Below, piece after piece: positions 35,582-44,757 of a DNA stretch of 64,000 bases. The translations under genes were made by a program, and so were the position numbers. Source of the DNA: an uncultured Nitrospira sp. (GTDB lineage: Bacteria; Nitrospirota; Nitrospiria; Nitrospirales; Nitrospiraceae); contig CABVRX010000002.1 in NCBI GenBank assembly GCA_902500825.1, positions 86,453 to 150,452 on the forward strand, given 5' to 3'. Every line of letters starts with the position of its first letter. The first letter of the stretch is position 1. Under the pieces are notes generated by a model. That model worked only from the letters and a program-made list of their open reading frames with translations, made no database searches and was not told the origin of the DNA.

Positions 35582-36544
35582 ATGAAGATCTATCTCGCTA
35601 ATCCCCGTGGATTTTGCGCCGGTGTCGATCGGGCGATCGATATCGTGGATTTATCACTTAAAAAGTACGGCGCGCCGATTTATGTTCGTCACGAGATCGT
35701 CCACAGCCGCCATGTGGTGAATTCGCTCAGGCAAAAGGGCGCGGTCTTTGTGGAGGAGTTGAACGAAGTCCCTGAAGGGTCGGTTGTCATTTTCAGCGCG
35801 CACGGCGTGGCGAAATCGGTTTGGGAAGAGGCGAATCAGCGTCGCTTGCATGTGATCGACGCGACCTGTCCGCTGGTGATCAAAGTCCATAACGAAGTGA
35901 ACCGCGACTATACTCAAGGGTACGACCTGATCCTCATCGGTCACGCCGGCCATCCGGAGGTGATCGGCACGTTGGGCCAGATTCCCGATAAGTTTCATTT
36001 GGTGTCTTCTGTCAAAGATGTGGAAGAACTTCGGGTGGAGAACACCGTCAACCTTTCCTATGTCACGCAGACGACGTTGAGTGTGGATGAATGTCGGGAT
36101 ATCGTCGGCGCACTGCATCAGCGGTTCCCGAACATCAAAGGGCCGCACCAAGAAGATATCTGTTACGCCACGCAAAACCGACAGAATGCCGTCAAAGAAT
36201 TGTCTCGTTTGGTGGATGTCATTCTGGTCATTGGATCGCCGAACAGCTCCAATTCTAATCGTCTACGCGAACTGGGAGAGCAGTGCGGGATTCCCTCTTA
36301 TCTCATCGATTCAGCCGCCGACATCGACCCGGCGTGGCTGCAAGGGGCCAAGGCAGTCGGGATTGCGGCCGGTGCCTCAGCTCCGGAAATCCTAGTCACG
36401 GAAGTGGTGGCGTTCCTGAGAGCCTCGGAGCCGTCTGATGTTGAAGAACTTACGGTGATCGAGGAAGACGTCGAATTTCTCCTGCCGAAAGAACTTGTCC
36501 AAATAGAGTCCTCGAAGAAGACGGTAGCCGGTATTGCTGGCTAG
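35582..36544 (+). CDS. ispH: 4-hydroxy-3-methylbut-2-enyl diphosphate reductase
   Basis: A 320-residue IspH (LytB), last enzyme of the MEP pathway: reduces HMBPP to IPP and DMAPP with a [4Fe-4S] cluster. The three cluster cysteines are C12 ([10 protein letters not shown]), C96 (DATCPLV) and C194 ([11 protein letters not shown]). The catalytic Glu126 sits in [10 protein letters not shown], the same number as in E. coli. AAGGAG precedes the ATG. ispG and dxs of the same pathway lie at 51.9-55 kb, close to the hopanoid genes that use the products. Confidence 0.98.
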   Translation: MKIYLANPRGFCAGVDRAIDIVDLSLKKYGAPIYVRHEIVHSRHVVNSLRQKGAVFVEELNEVPEGSVVIFSAHGVAKSVWEEANQRRLHVIDATCPLVIKVHNEVNRDYTQGYDLILIGHAGHPEVIGTLGQIPDKFHLVSSVKDVEELRVENTVNLSYVTQTTLSVDECRDIVGALHQRFPNIKGPHQEDICYATQNRQNAVKELSRLVDVILVIGSPNSSNSNRLRELGEQCGIPSYLIDSAADIDPAWLQGAKAVGIAAGASAPEILVTEVVAFLRASEPSDVEELTVIEEDVEFLLPKELVQIESSKKTVAGIAG

Positions 36545-36593
36545 CTAACGTTGCCATCCGCCGCACGTGTTCCAGAATGGCCCAATATCCCTA

Positions 36594-36618
36594 ATGGCCC
36601 TATATATTGTAGGGCCAT
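36594..36618. repeat. Small inverted repeat after ispH
   Basis: atggcccta, a 7-base loop, tagggccat: a perfect 9-bp stem about 50 bases past the ispH stop. No T-run follows, so its role as a terminator is doubtful. Confidence 0.5.
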
Positions 36619-36741
36619 ATAAGCTCTTCTACTACAAAATGTGGTTTGTTTTTGATTTCTCAAAACCCTTGTGGTACAAGGACCATCGTTTCGTAATGCT
36701 CCGAGATAACGCTGTGCGTGTGCGTAATTTATGGTGACCTC

Positions 36742-39700
36742 ATGCATTTGAAATCGTTGAACATGCTGGGTTTCAAGTCGTTCGCTGAAGCCAAGATCGA
36801 GTTTCCCGAAGGGGTCACCGCGATCGTCGGGCCGAATGGGAGCGGAAAGAGCAACGTCGTCGACGCCATCCTGTGGGTGTTGGGCGAGCAAAGCACCAAG
36901 ACGCTCAGAAGCGAAAAGATGGAAGACGTCATTTTTAACGGCACCGAACTCCGAAAGCCTTTGGGGATGGCGGAGGTGTCGTTGGTGATCGGCGGACTTG
37001 ATCCATCGGTGATGAAGCTGGATGGAAGCTCGGGACTTCCGAACGAGCTAACCGAGGCGCAAGAAATGATGATTACCCGCCGTTTGTACCGCAACGGCGA
37101 AAGCGAGTATCTCATCAATAAGATTCAATGCAGATTGAAGGATATCCGGAGTTTGTTGCTCGACACGCGGGCGGGGAGCAAAGGGCACACGGTCATTGCC
37201 CAAGGCCAGATCGATCAGATCTTGAATGCATCTCCACAAGACCGGCGCGAGCTTATCGAGGAGACGGCGGGAATCGTCCGTTATAAGAAGCAAAAGGCCG
37301 AGGCGCTGCGGAAGCTGGATGCAACACAGCAGAATCTTCTGCGTGTCCGGGACATCGTGGCGGAGGTGAAGAAGCAGCTCAATTCTTTGGAACGCCAAGC
37401 TCGTCAGGCGCGCACCTTTCAGACGTTGCAGGGTGAGGCGCGCGGAATCGAAGTGACATTGTTGAAACGGGAATTCACAATATTGCGAGAGGCGTTACAG
37501 GCGGCGGAGACTGAAATTCTGAACCTGGATCAACAGGAATCTGAGAAGGCGGCGGGCCAGGCTCGGCTCACGACGGAACTCGAGCAGGCCCGCCTTGATG
37601 CGATTGCGACCGTCGATTCCATTGGAAAGATTCGAGAGGAACTGGCGGGTGTCGAGCAACGGCAGGCCCATGCGCTGACGGCGGCAGAGGTCGAGCGAAA
37701 CCGAGGGTTGTTATTCAGCCAACAACAGGTACAGGAATCGGCTGAGCTGGAAGAACTGGTCCGGTCACGGGACACGTTGGCCGGAGCGCTTCAAACCATC
37801 GAGTCCTCATTGACGGCGGTCGAGGAAGAGATGGCGATTCGGGATCGGTCTCTCGGGGAACTTGATGAGGAGATGACGCGCTTGCTCCACCAGCGGGCTT
37901 CGGCTGTTGCAGAGGAAGAGCGAGGCCGCAAAGATGTTCTGCAACTGGCTGTTCTCGTCGCAAATACCGAACAAAACATCGCGCAATTGACCAGGCGAAT
38001 GGAAGATCTTGCGGGCCGCGGGACTCGCTTATCGTCGGAGCGAGACGAACTGCAGAGCCAACGGAAAACGGCAATCGATCGCCACGAGGCCTTGCGCAAG
38101 GAATATGGAGAAGCGGATCGTCTTGTCTCCCAACTACGGACGGAACAACGAACGGTGCAAGAGGAGGCCGCCCAAGCCACCGGTGTGCTCCAGTCCTTGG
38201 GTCAGGTCATCTTACGACGTTCTGAAGAGCTGGCCGGAGTGGATTCGCGTCTTGAGGCGTTGCAGAGTGTGGTTCGTGAGGAGATGGGTTACGGTCGACA
38301 GGGGGCGCAGCAAGGCCCCGCGTTGAAGTCGTGTGACGGAGTGCGAGATGCGGTGGCCGAATGGCTGGTCATTCCGTCGGGAATGGAACGGGCGGTTGAA
38401 GCGGTCTTAGGAGAGCGCGTTCGCGGATGGTTTGTGGATGAACCGTCCGTCGGGCGACGGTTGGTCCGTTTCCTCCAAGAGGAAGCGCTGGGTCGAGGCA
38501 GTTTTATTCCGCAATGTCCTCGCTGGGAAGGCGGGCGGGCTCGCGACTGGTGGTCGTCGATCGCCACGCAGCCGGGTGTCGTCGGCCTCGCAGTGGATCT
38601 GATCCAAACCGACGTTGTCCGAACGGCGGCGCGCGATTCGCTGTTCGATCGTGTCGTCATTGTTCGATCATTGGACCAGGCCATGCAGGTGTGGGAGCGA
38701 CATGTATGGAGCGCTCCGAACGGTCCCATTTTGGTGACCCTCGATGGTGAGGTGGTGGATGCGTCCGGCATCGTGACGGGTGGTCAGGTTCAAGGCACGC
38801 CGGGTTTACTCGAACGACGACGTGAGGTGATTGATCTTGAAGCCAGACGCCACGTGCTCGTGACGGAGCTTGACCAGAACAAGCAACAGCGAGACATGGT
38901 GTTTGCCCAGCTTCAGTCGCTCACGCAACGAGACCGTCAGCTTGGGGATGCGCTTCGTGATGCGGAAATGCAGAATCTCTCGCTGCGCAAGGATGAAGAA
39001 AAACTTCAGCATGTGCTGAACGATCTTGATCATCGACTCACCGGGATGGAGACGGAAATCCAAGAAGGTATCGGCGAAGGTCAGCGAGTGGAACAAGAAT
39101 CGCAGTCGGTCCAGGCTCAGTTGGGTCAGTGGGTTGCTGAGAAGAACGGGCAGGAAACGATGTTAGGGAGAGTGCGCGAGCGACTGGGACTACTCGATCA
39201 AAGTATGAGAACACACCAGGAACGTGTCACGGAGGCGAAGCTGACCGCGGAAGGGTTGCGGGCCAAACGGGAACATGAGCAACTGAACCGGGCTCGTATG
39301 ACGCAACAGATTCAGGAGACGCAAGATCGGCATCATGCAGTGGGCCGGCACTTGAACAGCCTGGAGGGGCTCATGGAGCAGAGCCGGACAGAACAAGTTC
39401 GTCAGGAGGCCCTCTGCCACGAGCTGGGTGTCACTGCGGGACGAGTGAAGGGAGAATTAGTTGCGGCTCAGGAGCGACAGGCGCAACAGATGGCGGCGAG
39501 CCACACACTTGAATCGAGTCTGGAAGAATTGCGACGGGAGATTTCGGTCATTCGAGATGCTCGGATGACGGTAGAGGTTCGCCGAGCGGAGGTTCGCGCG
39601 CATCTGGGGACCGTCGAAGGAACGTTGGCGGGAACCTATCAGCTCGATCCTCTCACGCTGGTTGATGACCCTGCGAGGTCGAGCGAACCGATGAGCGAGA

Positions 39701-40422
39701 CCGACGTCGTGGCCGTACAAGAGACTGAGCACCGTTCGGATGCCGAGTTGAAAGAACAATTGCAGAAGCTTCGTGACCGGTTGGATCGCATGGGGCCGAT
39801 CAACCTAGCTGCCATCAGCGAGCACCAGGAGCTGGAGGAGCGTCACACGTTCTTGTCTGCGCAAGAGCAGGATCTGTCGAACTCGATCGCATCGCTCAAG
39901 GAGATTATTCAGCGGATTCATCGAACGACGAAGGAGATGTTCGCAGCCACGTACGAGGAATTGCAGCAGAAGTTCACTGAGGTCTTCGGTCAATTCTTCC
40001 CTGGTGGGCGAGCCGAGCTGCTGTTGGTCGAGGAGCCGCCTCCGGAAACCGGCGAACCTTCCGGCAGTCAGGAACCGGGCATTGAAATTGTGGCCCAACC
40101 ACCCGGTAAACGGTTGAAGAGCATCACCATGCTGTCGGGCGGAGAAAAGACGCTCACGGCAATGGCGCTGTTGTTTGCGAGTTTTCTGATCCGGCCGACA
40201 CCGTTCTGTCTGTTGGACGAAATCGACGCCCCGCTGGACGAGGAAAACATCGGCAGATTTACGGGGGTGTTGAAGGAGCTGGCACAGAACGCCCAGTTCC
40301 TCGTCATCACGCACAATAAGCGGACGATGAGCATCGCCGATTCCCTCTTCGGCGTCACGATGGAAGAGCCTGGGGTATCCAAACTGGTGTCCGTCAGGCT
40401 CGGCGATCTACAGCCGGCCTAG
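36742..40422 (+). CDS. smc: Chromosome segregation protein SMC
   Basis: A 1226-residue SMC ATPase, full length. The N-terminal head has Walker A GPNGSGKS (30-37); long coiled coils flank a hinge at about 505-690 (SCDGVRDAVAEWLVIPSGM, VTLDGEVVDASGIVTGG); the C-terminal head has the ABC signature LSGGEK at 1131-1136 and Walker B CLLDEIDAP (D1159, E1160). SMC dimers with ScpA/ScpB extrude and organise chromosomal DNA; the scp genes are not here. The frame allows a GTG at 36718, but ATG at 36742 (MHLKSLNMLGFKSF) is the canonical N-terminus. Confidence 0.97.
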   Translation: MHLKSLNMLGFKSFAEAKIEFPEGVTAIVGPNGSGKSNVVDAILWVLGEQSTKTLRSEKMEDVIFNGTELRKPLGMAEVSLVIGGLDPSVMKLDGSSGLPNELTEAQEMMITRRLYRNGESEYLINKIQCRLKDIRSLLLDTRAGSKGHTVIAQGQIDQILNASPQDRRELIEETAGIVRYKKQKAEALRKLDATQQNLLRVRDIVAEVKKQLNSLERQARQARTFQTLQGEARGIEVTLLKREFTILREALQAAETEILNLDQQESEKAAGQARLTTELEQARLDAIATVDSIGKIREELAGVEQRQAHALTAAEVERNRGLLFSQQQVQESAELEELVRSRDTLAGALQTIESSLTAVEEEMAIRDRSLGELDEEMTRLLHQRASAVAEEERGRKDVLQLAVLVANTEQNIAQLTRRMEDLAGRGTRLSSERDELQSQRKTAIDRHEALRKEYGEADRLVSQLRTEQRTVQEEAAQATGVLQSLGQVILRRSEELAGVDSRLEALQSVVREEMGYGRQGAQQGPALKSCDGVRDAVAEWLVIPSGMERAVEAVLGERVRGWFVDEPSVGRRLVRFLQEEALGRGSFIPQCPRWEGGRARDWWSSIATQPGVVGLAVDLIQTDVVRTAARDSLFDRVVIVRSLDQAMQVWERHVWSAPNGPILVTLDGEVVDASGIVTGGQVQGTPGLLERRREVIDLEARRHVLVTELDQNKQQRDMVFAQLQSLTQRDRQLGDALRDAEMQNLSLRKDEEKLQHVLNDLDHRLTGMETEIQEGIGEGQRVEQESQSVQAQLGQWVAEKNGQETMLGRVRERLGLLDQSMRTHQERVTEAKLTAEGLRAKREHEQLNRARMTQQIQETQDRHHAVGRHLNSLEGLMEQSRTEQVRQEALCHELGVTAGRVKGELVAAQERQAQQMAASHTLESSLEELRREISVIRDARMTVEVRRAEVRAHLGTVEGTLAGTYQLDPLTLVDDPARSSEPMSETDVVAVQETEHRSDAELKEQLQKLRDRLDRMGPINLAAISEHQELEERHTFLSAQEQDLSNSIASLKEIIQRIHRTTKEMFAATYEELQQKFTEVFGQFFPGGRAELLLVEEPPPETGEPSGSQEPGIEIVAQPPGKRLKSITMLSGGEKTLTAMALLFASFLIRPTPFCLLDEIDAPLDEENIGRFTGVLKELAQNAQFLVITHNKRTMSIADSLFGVTMEEPGVSKLVSVRLGDLQPA

Positions 40423-40930
40423 GAACATCGCCTTCAGATTCGGTATGAGCCGGACATTGAGAACTATGCGCCCGGCGGGAGAGTCATTCAGCATTACACG
40501 CCTTTCTTTACTGCGCTGGTTAGACTGGTTTCGGAAGGTGTATCGTCGGCCATGACAAGTCATCAGGTTGACGGACTCAGTTTCCAGGTGCCGCTGTAAC
40601 CTCTTTGGCCTCCGGGTGCCGATCAGCGTAGACAGTGAGATCGCGCAGTGTACAAAAATGCCGCGTTCCTGACGAAAAATGTTCCGACGTCCGGGAAGGA
40701 GATGCGGAGTAGTCGAGTGGGCTGTCTTGGCTAACTGGAATGTAAGTGTTCTTTGAGAAAGGGGATATTCACCAATGACTTAAGGGCTTCTATTTGCGTG
40801 CCAAACGTGAACAGGAGGTCTGGGAATGTGGTTTCACTAGGAGAAGCGAATGATCCACGGTATTGTTGTTGCTCTGTCTACTTAAGGGTGTGAAAACTGC
40901 TTCATAACCCGCAATCGAGGAGGAGCGATC
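40423..40930. other. Intergenic stretch, no supported gene
   Basis: About 500 bases between smc and the small membrane protein. Only short frames without start signals were seen, and no strong hairpin. Confidence 0.45.
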
Positions 40931-41188
40931 ATGGCGCTTTCGCAAATCCCGGACAGAAGCACACATCCTCAATCGGTCGCCAATCTTGCCCTGGCGCAAG
41001 TGACTCTGGAAGCGTTGCTCATGCCCACCGGAAAAGTCGAAGAGGCGCGGTTGCGGGCGACGCGGGACAGGCGGAAGGAGGAACTGGATGATGATCCGTT
41101 TGGGCCTGCCAGAGGGATTGTCAATGGGCTGCGTTTGTCGGTCACGTTGTGGAGCTTCATCGCGCTCGTTGTTCTCTTGATGTGGTAA
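40931..41188 (+). CDS. Small hypothetical membrane protein
   Basis: An 85-residue protein of unknown family. The N-terminal 60 residues are polar and probably helical (SVANLALAQVTLEALL, KVEEARLRATRDRRKEEL); the last 18 (LSVTLWSFIALVVLLMW) are a single C-terminal membrane anchor. A strong AGGAGG lies before the ATG, which supports it as a real gene. It has no close same-strand neighbour. Confidence 0.65.
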   Translation: MALSQIPDRSTHPQSVANLALAQVTLEALLMPTGKVEEARLRATRDRRKEELDDDPFGPARGIVNGLRLSVTLWSFIALVVLLMW

Positions 41189-41375
41189 CCCGTTCCTGTC
41201 TTGTCTCAATCCACTTCCCCTCTTCATTCTTATATCCAGTGTCGTTCTCAAGTCATCATCTCCACGACTCGACTTTTCCCGTCTGCAGTTTTCCAACTCA
41301 TATGATTATTGGGGGTTAAAGCAGCTCAGCGGCAGCTGAAAAGGCTATGCGGGTGCTCTTAGCTACGTTAGCCCC

Positions 41376-42107
41376 CTAAGAGATACCCAGCGCATTCTGA
41401 TGAAATTGCAACAAGCTTCTTCGCATGTCCTCGCGATTCATGTAGGATAGCGTGGCATAAATGGACGCCACGACTCCGAACATTTCCATTCCCTCTTCAA
41501 CGACAGCTAGAAGCATGAAAGTCATAGTCTCCTTATTCTCAACGACAAAAACTTTGGCCTCAAGCAGTTCAAACCCAATAGCGCCTCCGACATACAGAAA
41601 CCCAGCGAGAAGAAACCATCGCATGGTCTCCTTGGGCAAATCCATGAGAAATTTGAGGTACAAACTACCGACGATCGTCACTGCTGCGATGCCGAATATT
41701 ACCCACCCGTAATAAAGATAGTCAGACATAAGGCCTGCCCAATCGAGCAGCTTTTCAGCGATAAATGAAGTCTTCTCATGCATGCTGGCCGCCTCATCTA
41801 TCGAGAGAAGGAGAAGAATTCCCGCCAGTGCAAGCCAGTGCTTGGCATATGATCCACCGTCATGCCGCTTTACCCAACCGACGAGTCCCATCAAAACAGA
41901 ATTAACGAAGAGTGCAGTTGAGGAATACCAGGTAGGGATGTTGTTCTCTCTGTCTAGATTAACTAGATTTACCAGCTGAACGAACCACCATGGACCTTTG
42001 TCCCCACCAAAGAAATAGACTTTCAACATCACTGACGAAATTCCAGCCAGCAAGAGTCCACAGACGACGACGGATAGGATCAGAGCAACTCTCTTCGATA
42101 GAATCAA
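41376..42107 (-). CDS. Polytopic membrane protein of unknown function
   Basis: A 243-residue membrane protein with about six hydrophobic segments (for example VALILSVVVCGLLLAGISSV at the N-terminus and WVIFGIAAVTIVGSLYL in the middle). A conserved-looking acidic/histidine motif LLSIDEAASMHEK lies at a membrane edge, and EEGMEMFG near the end; similar S-x-D-E...H-E motifs occur in a widespread uncharacterised membrane family, which may bind a metal. The gene is AT-richer than its neighbours. AGGAG lies upstream of the ATG. Function is unknown. Confidence 0.72.
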   Translation of the reverse strand: MILSKRVALILSVVVCGLLLAGISSVMLKVYFFGGDKGPWWFVQLVNLVNLDRENNIPTWYSSTALFVNSVLMGLVGWVKRHDGGSYAKHWLALAGILLLLSIDEAASMHEKTSFIAEKLLDWAGLMSDYLYYGWVIFGIAAVTIVGSLYLKFLMDLPKETMRWFLLAGFLYVGGAIGFELLEAKVFVVENKETMTFMLLAVVEEGMEMFGVVASIYATLSYMNREDMRRSLLQFHQNALGIS

Positions 42108-42215
42108 AACAGTTTCTCCTTTCTCACAAACACATAACGAAACCTTGCATTGCTAGCATGAGGCAATTTCTTCCCCAATGCTAAACGACAACATAATATA
42201 AAACCATATATTTAG

Positions 42216-42849
42216 CGTCTACCTCAAAACTAAAAAGTGCCACCCAAAGAACGATCGGTAGTCCTAAGTCTGCCGATGCCGCCATGTATTTCCAAGCCAT
42301 TCGGTGATTGATGTAGAAGTTTGTCTGTCATGCAGACACCGAACCGCAGGAAAAATCGGCTTCGAGCCCTCGGCATATTCGGTGCCACGATCGAGGTTCT
42401 CATTGCTCTACGTCATGACGAACGCAGATGGAGTTTCTTATGAGTGGTAGTCTGAAGCTGCTAAGTGAGAATGAGTAGAGAGTTTGGTATGGTTTCGTAT
42501 GTCAGGGTAATCCGTGCACCTGTCGTATGAGCACGCTGTGCGAACCGGCTTTTTATGTTGGAGAGCAAACCTGCGCATCTGATTCGTGGTCGGTCTATAA
42601 TAGGAATGGTCTTGATGACAGCCTCACACAGATCGGTGTCATCTGCTCGCGCCGCACCATTCCATACGGAACTGAACACCCAAGATGGCTGCTGCCTCCG
42701 ATGAGACGAACACCGTCGGCTCGTTGAACGGTTCTTTGTCTCGCGACACTGACTTATTGACCTGTCGACAGTATGACGCCTCCAACTTCCTCGGCTTTGT
42801 ACAGCTCGCATCGATCGCCCTACTGCTGAAACAATTTTGAGATTAGGTT
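42216..42849 (+). mobile_element. Decayed IS5-type insertion sequence
   Basis: The right end (42766-42840) encodes RQYDASNFLGFVQLASIALL and four more residues before TGA, closely resembling the C-terminus of IS5-family transposases. Upstream in another frame (42708-42737) is EHRRLVERFF, the DDE-domain block that normally sits shortly before it, so the gene is frameshifted. The inverted-repeat end AATTTTGAGATTAGGTT abuts CTAG (42850-42853). The left boundary (after TTAG at 42212-42215, sequence cgtctacctcaaaact) is a weaker match and tentative. No intact transposase remains. Confidence 0.6.
42708..42840 (+). pseudogene. IS5-family transposase remnant
   Basis: Two C-terminal transposase blocks lie in different frames (42708-42737 frame 3, 42766-42840 frame 1) with stops between them. 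The N-terminal and central parts cannot be recognised. Confidence 0.6.
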
Positions 42850-42995
42850 CTAGTATGAAATCAACATACCCATACACGGTAAATCAGCGGTAAATTCCAG
42901 ATCGTCAATATTTGAAGAGAGTATGAATGATCGTATGCACACAGGTGCTACCAGATTGCGAGTATGACTTTTATCAGAACTCGAATGCCTGCTAT

Positions 42996-44357
42996 TTATC
43001 GAGGGCTCGGTTGGACGAGATGTTTTCCTCTGATCAGCCTATCGAGAAGCTCGTGTCGTTTGGCCCAGAGGAACCTCCAGACACGGCCCTGTGCAAGCCG
43101 CCGCGACAGCCCCTTGAAACTGATATCCGAACAGTAGAGATGGCACAGGTACAGGGCCCTGCTGTTCATGTGTGGATTCAGCAACTCGAATCGACCGGAG
43201 ACCTCCAGGGTGGTGAATCCCCACGGGAATTTAAAAGCGTACCAGAGTGCTTGAGAACTCAATGCCATATCGCACGTCGACTTCGCCCGTTGAATCGCCT
43301 CAACGACGCCTCGATGCAGATCAATGAGCACTGTGATCCCGAGATCGACGACATGAAAATAGATAGGAGCGGCCATCCTGAGTACGATTTCCGGGAAAGC
43401 GGCCCGGACATTCTTGATAAGCTTCCTCCCCAGGTCGATGAGCTCGTTCAGGGAACAAGAAGGATGGGATGTATAAGGACGATTCGCGAGTTGCATGAAA
43501 TCCATCCGATAGCGGTCCATGGGGTCTTCTCTCAATGAAAATCCTTCTTGGCTCGACCAAGAATCCCCGTTGTACAGAAACTGCAGCCGACATGGTACGT
43601 CTTTCAGTTGTTTATGCACGTAGTCGGGTGTATTGGCCCATCTATTGATGTAGCGGTTTTCCGAGTGACTGAAATAGGCAAAATTGGCGAAGGGGATGAG
43701 CACTCCTGGCTGAAACGCGTTCACGTACGTTCGCATGCGCGCGATCACGCTGTGTCTTGCCGCAACATCGGTTTCATCAGGATTGCCGACCCACGATGAG
43801 ATCGAGAACTGAGTCAAAAGAATATCAACTGGTCCGATATATTTAGCGATCGCTTTGGCGACGGCCGGGCTCAAGGGACAGTCGTTTACATTGAGTAGCG
43901 TGACTCCTCTCGACCGCACGGCAAGGAGAGAATCGATGGTTCCGACTGAGCTGCAGAAAATGGACGTCTCATCGTCGAGCGCATACCACCGGGAAAGCGG
44001 TAGCTCGATCACCTGGCGGAAGCCCAGACTCCCAAGTGCTCGACAGATTCGTGATGAGAAGTGCTCCTGGTACAAGAGAGTGATTTGGGCCTTGTGCTCC
44101 TTGGGGATTGCTTTGAGAGTTGGAAAGTGGAGGTGATCCGGATGTTCATGAGAGATCCAGATATGTGATGCGTTATGAAGATCCGACGGAGTCGCGGCAG
44201 GTGTATTGATCAAGGACCAGGATTCATTGAAGGCCTGGCCGATAAACCAAGGATCCGTATAGAGGGCAACGGCACCCGCTTCGACAAGCACGGAGGCATG
44301 GGAAAGCATGGTGACTTTCATTGATAATCTTTGTCGACCTGCTCCGTTCGCTTCCAT
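42996..44357 (-). CDS. Metallo-beta-lactamase-fold hydrolase with C-terminal extension
   Basis: A 453-residue protein. The N-terminal 250 residues are an MBL fold of the UlaG/L-ascorbate-lactonase kind: MLSHASVLVEAGAVALYTDPW, then the metal motif SHEHPDHLH, and later LNVNDCPLS with the Asp ligand. The C-terminal 150 residues (from about MAAPIYFHVVDLGITVLIDL) have an SCP2-like look (alternating strands, FPWGFTTLEVSGRFEL), as in some lipid- or sulfate-ester-handling MBL proteins; this is an inference. The substrate is unknown. An in-frame ATG at 44321 (MKVTMLSHAS) is an equally possible start; neither has a ribosome site. It lies next to the decayed insertion sequence. Confidence 0.8.
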   Translation of the reverse strand: MEANGAGRQRLSMKVTMLSHASVLVEAGAVALYTDPWFIGQAFNESWSLINTPAATPSDLHNASHIWISHEHPDHLHFPTLKAIPKEHKAQITLLYQEHFSSRICRALGSLGFRQVIELPLSRWYALDDETSIFCSSVGTIDSLLAVRSRGVTLLNVNDCPLSPAVAKAIAKYIGPVDILLTQFSISSWVGNPDETDVAARHSVIARMRTYVNAFQPGVLIPFANFAYFSHSENRYINRWANTPDYVHKQLKDVPCRLQFLYNGDSWSSQEGFSLREDPMDRYRMDFMQLANRPYTSHPSCSLNELIDLGRKLIKNVRAAFPEIVLRMAAPIYFHVVDLGITVLIDLHRGVVEAIQRAKSTCDMALSSQALWYAFKFPWGFTTLEVSGRFELLNPHMNSRALYLCHLYCSDISFKGLSRRLAQGRVWRFLWAKRHELLDRLIRGKHLVQPSPR

Positions 44358-44622
44358 TCATCATCTCAGCACCATGCCTGAAGATGGGAAGATGGATTGT
44401 ATCGACTGGAACCGATTCTTGAATTACCTATAGCTGGCCGCAACAGTCTTTGTAAATGACTCCCTTTACCTACAGACAGCGTAACTCCGGTCGGTTCTCC
44501 ATTGTGATCGACAATGCAAAAGGTGTCACGACGTTCAGTTGTAGGTGCTGTTGAAGTGGTGTTCTCGATCGCATACACCCATAAAAAATATATATACTTC
44601 AGACACTTCTCTCGTCGTTCGC
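44358..44622. other. Intergenic stretch upstream of the hopanoid promoter
   Basis: No supported gene. A 70-codon minus-strand frame (44366-44578) lacks a start signal and a recognisable product. An AT-rich run (ataaaaaatatatatac) just before the shc promoter may act as an UP-like element. Confidence 0.4.
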
Positions 44623-44651
44623 TTGACTCGCTTCCAATCGTTTGTTATAAG
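44623..44651 (+). promoter_or_regulatory. Sigma70-type promoter of the shc operon
   Basis: TTGACT (44623-44628), a 17-base spacer and TATAAG (44646-44651), preceded by an AT-rich tract. It lies about 105 bases before the shc ATG and is the best housekeeping-type promoter I saw in the window. Confidence 0.65.
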
Positions 44652-44757
44652 CCTTACCGTGTTTAAGGGAGTGTTGGGAAGGTTTACGAAGGGAGACCAT
44701 TAGTAAGATGTCGGCCTTTCACCTACCGCAGTTGTCTCTTTTGAGTCCTAACCATTC

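Noticed and set aside
42927-43538. Plus-strand open frame of 203 codons opposite the MBL gene
   Set aside because: The minus strand encodes a coherent MBL fold with metal motif; the plus frame has none.
44366-44578. Minus-strand 70-codon frame before shc
   Set aside because: No start signal, no recognisable domain, and polar random-looking sequence.
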